A stretch of 6,034 nucleotides of DNA. Origin: Deltaproteobacteria bacterium (GTDB lineage Bacteria > Desulfobacterota > Desulfuromonadia > Desulfuromonadales > Geothermobacteraceae). The stretch lies in contig RFIO01000413.1 of assembly GCA_003695205.1 (NCBI GenBank), forward strand, positions 1-6,034. Reading direction: 5' to 3'. Shown in pieces: positions 5,338 through 6,034 of the stretch. A program made the position numbers and the translations under genes. The notes beneath the pieces are model-generated. The model did no database searches. It saw only the letters and a list, made by a program, of their open reading frames with translations, and was not told where the DNA came from. The stretch's first letter is position 1. Every line of letters begins with the position of its first letter.

Positions 5338-6034
5338 TTACACGACCTTCCAGGGTTCTGGAAAAAAGAGCTTCCGATAGAGATTAAGGGCAAAACGATC
5401 GGTCATGCCAGCCAGAAAATCGGCTATCCGCTCCTCTCGCGGTTCAACCCGGTCCCAGGTCCCGCCAAAATCTGACAAGGCCTCGGGCCTTTCCCCGAAA
5501 TAGCCGAACAACTCTTCAAGAATCCTTGCTGCCTTGTCGAATTCCCGGTCGACCTCGGGTGCCCGGTAGACGTGGGAACTCAGCCAGTCTCGCAAGATCA
5601 GGATGGCCTCGGCACGTTCATCGGACAGATGGATATGTCCGTCGTTGCGCCTGAGGGTTGTAGCGATCATATCCTCAACCAGCGTGCCGATACGTTGGCC
5701 GTGCCTCTCGCCGAGCGCAGCAACCAGGTCCGCGGGCAGGTCCTCCGGACGAACAAGGTCACCGCGCAGGGCATCATCGAGATCATGGTTGACGTACGCC
5801 ACCAGGTCGGACAGGCGCACCACCTCCCCCTCGCAGGTGGCCGGTCGCAGAGCGGGATCCGGATCAACCAGCGGCCCCTCTCCCTTGGAATGGCAGACAA
5901 TGCCGTTTCGAACCTCGCTGGTCAGGTTCAGTCCCCGTCCGTCCCGCTCCAGCTGATCGACGACACGCAGGCTCTGCCGAACGTGACGGAAGCCGCCCGG
6001 TACCAGCCGGTTCAGCACCCGTTCGCCGGCATGA
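5338..6034 (-). CDS. dgt: dGTP triphosphohydrolase-family HD protein, C-terminal part (5' end outside window)
   Basis: Cytoplasmic HD-domain phosphohydrolase that in this family cleaves dGTP (or other dNTPs) to the deoxynucleoside and triphosphate, helping set dNTP pools. About 231 residues are visible. The first complete codons read HAGERVLNRLVPGGFRH, matching the family's PPFGHxGE motif, so the frame continues past the right edge and the GTG at 6018 is not the true start. Further family marks: QSLRVVDQLE, GLNLTSEVRNGI, a HSKG stretch, the conserved SDLVAYVNHDLDDAL segment carrying the late Asp/His-Asp residues of the HD site, then a helical C-terminus with FLAGMTDRFALNLYRKLFFP. This pattern fits the shorter, oligomeric Dgt-like proteins rather than the E. 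coli Dgt type. The stop is TAA, 68 bases before CheW-like gene A. No frameshift or broken motif is seen in the visible part. A functional link to the downstream genes is not evident. Substrate preference cannot be read from the sequence. Confidence 0.93.
   Translation of the reverse strand, partial: HAGERVLNRLVPGGFRHVRQSLRVVDQLERDGRGLNLTSEVRNGIVCHSKGEGPLVDPDPALRPATCEGEVVRLSDLVAYVNHDLDDALRGDLVRPEDLPADLVAALGERHGQRIGTLVEDMIATTLRRNDGHIHLSDERAEAILILRDWLSSHVYRAPEVDREFDKAARILEELFGYFGERPEALSDFGGTWDRVEPREERIADFLAGMTDRFALNLYRKLFFPEPWKVV

Noticed and set aside
6016..6018. GTG at 6018 as the start of the dgt-like gene
   Set aside because: The frame continues upstream with HAGERV, which matches the family's conserved PPFGHxGE motif, so the gene extends beyond the window.
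5338..6034. dGTPase as part of a phage-defence cluster with the CheW/receiver genes
   Set aside because: dNTP-depleting enzymes can act in defence, but this one looks like the ordinary chromosomal form, and no nuclease, integrase, toxin or other defence gene is nearby.

Overview
The window is a compact, all-minus-strand stretch of a high-GC bacterial chromosome. In transcription order (right to left) it holds: the C-terminal part of a dGTP triphosphohydrolase-family (HD) enzyme running off the right edge; two small, divergent CheW-like proteins joined by an ATGA overlap; a 496-residue response-regulator-like protein; and a complete valyl-tRNA synthetase gene (valS). From memory of family sequences, the ValRS and the receiver protein (start LLLADDSITIQKVIG, end ERIAWEVVPDLAE) look most like proteins of the Desulfuromonadia (Geobacter/Desulfuromonas relatives). 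This placement is inference, not a search result.

Right part (4811-6034): the dgt-like gene is cut at its 5' side. A 68-base gap follows, with a possible sigma70-type promoter, then cheW-like gene A. Middle (2889-4814): cheW-like gene B has a strong Shine-Dalgarno and overlaps gene A by 4 bases. After 36 bases comes the receiver protein, also with a strong Shine-Dalgarno. Its receiver domain is followed by about 310 residues of acidic, Pro/Glu/Val/Ala-rich, probably disordered linker, including seven tandem hexapeptides, and then a short helical C-terminal module. The two CheW-like genes and the receiver gene probably form one transcript. No CheA kinase, CheR/CheB or chemoreceptor gene is present.

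Left part (3-2888): a 228-base spacer separates the receiver gene from valS. It contains a long imperfect inverted repeat just after the receiver stop codon. Nearer valS, a perfect 11-bp hairpin followed by six T has the form of an intrinsic terminator, and the -10 element of a good sigma70 promoter for valS lies inside the same hairpin. The chemosensory-like unit would thus end, and valS start, in the same 45 bases.

Most worth attention: (i) the CheW-CheW-receiver/linker unit, which lacks canonical signalling partners and whose third protein has the layout of a polar or scaffold hub; (ii) the merged terminator/promoter in front of valS; (iii) the hexapeptide repeat, where a single-base variant appears to have spread into three adjacent copies.
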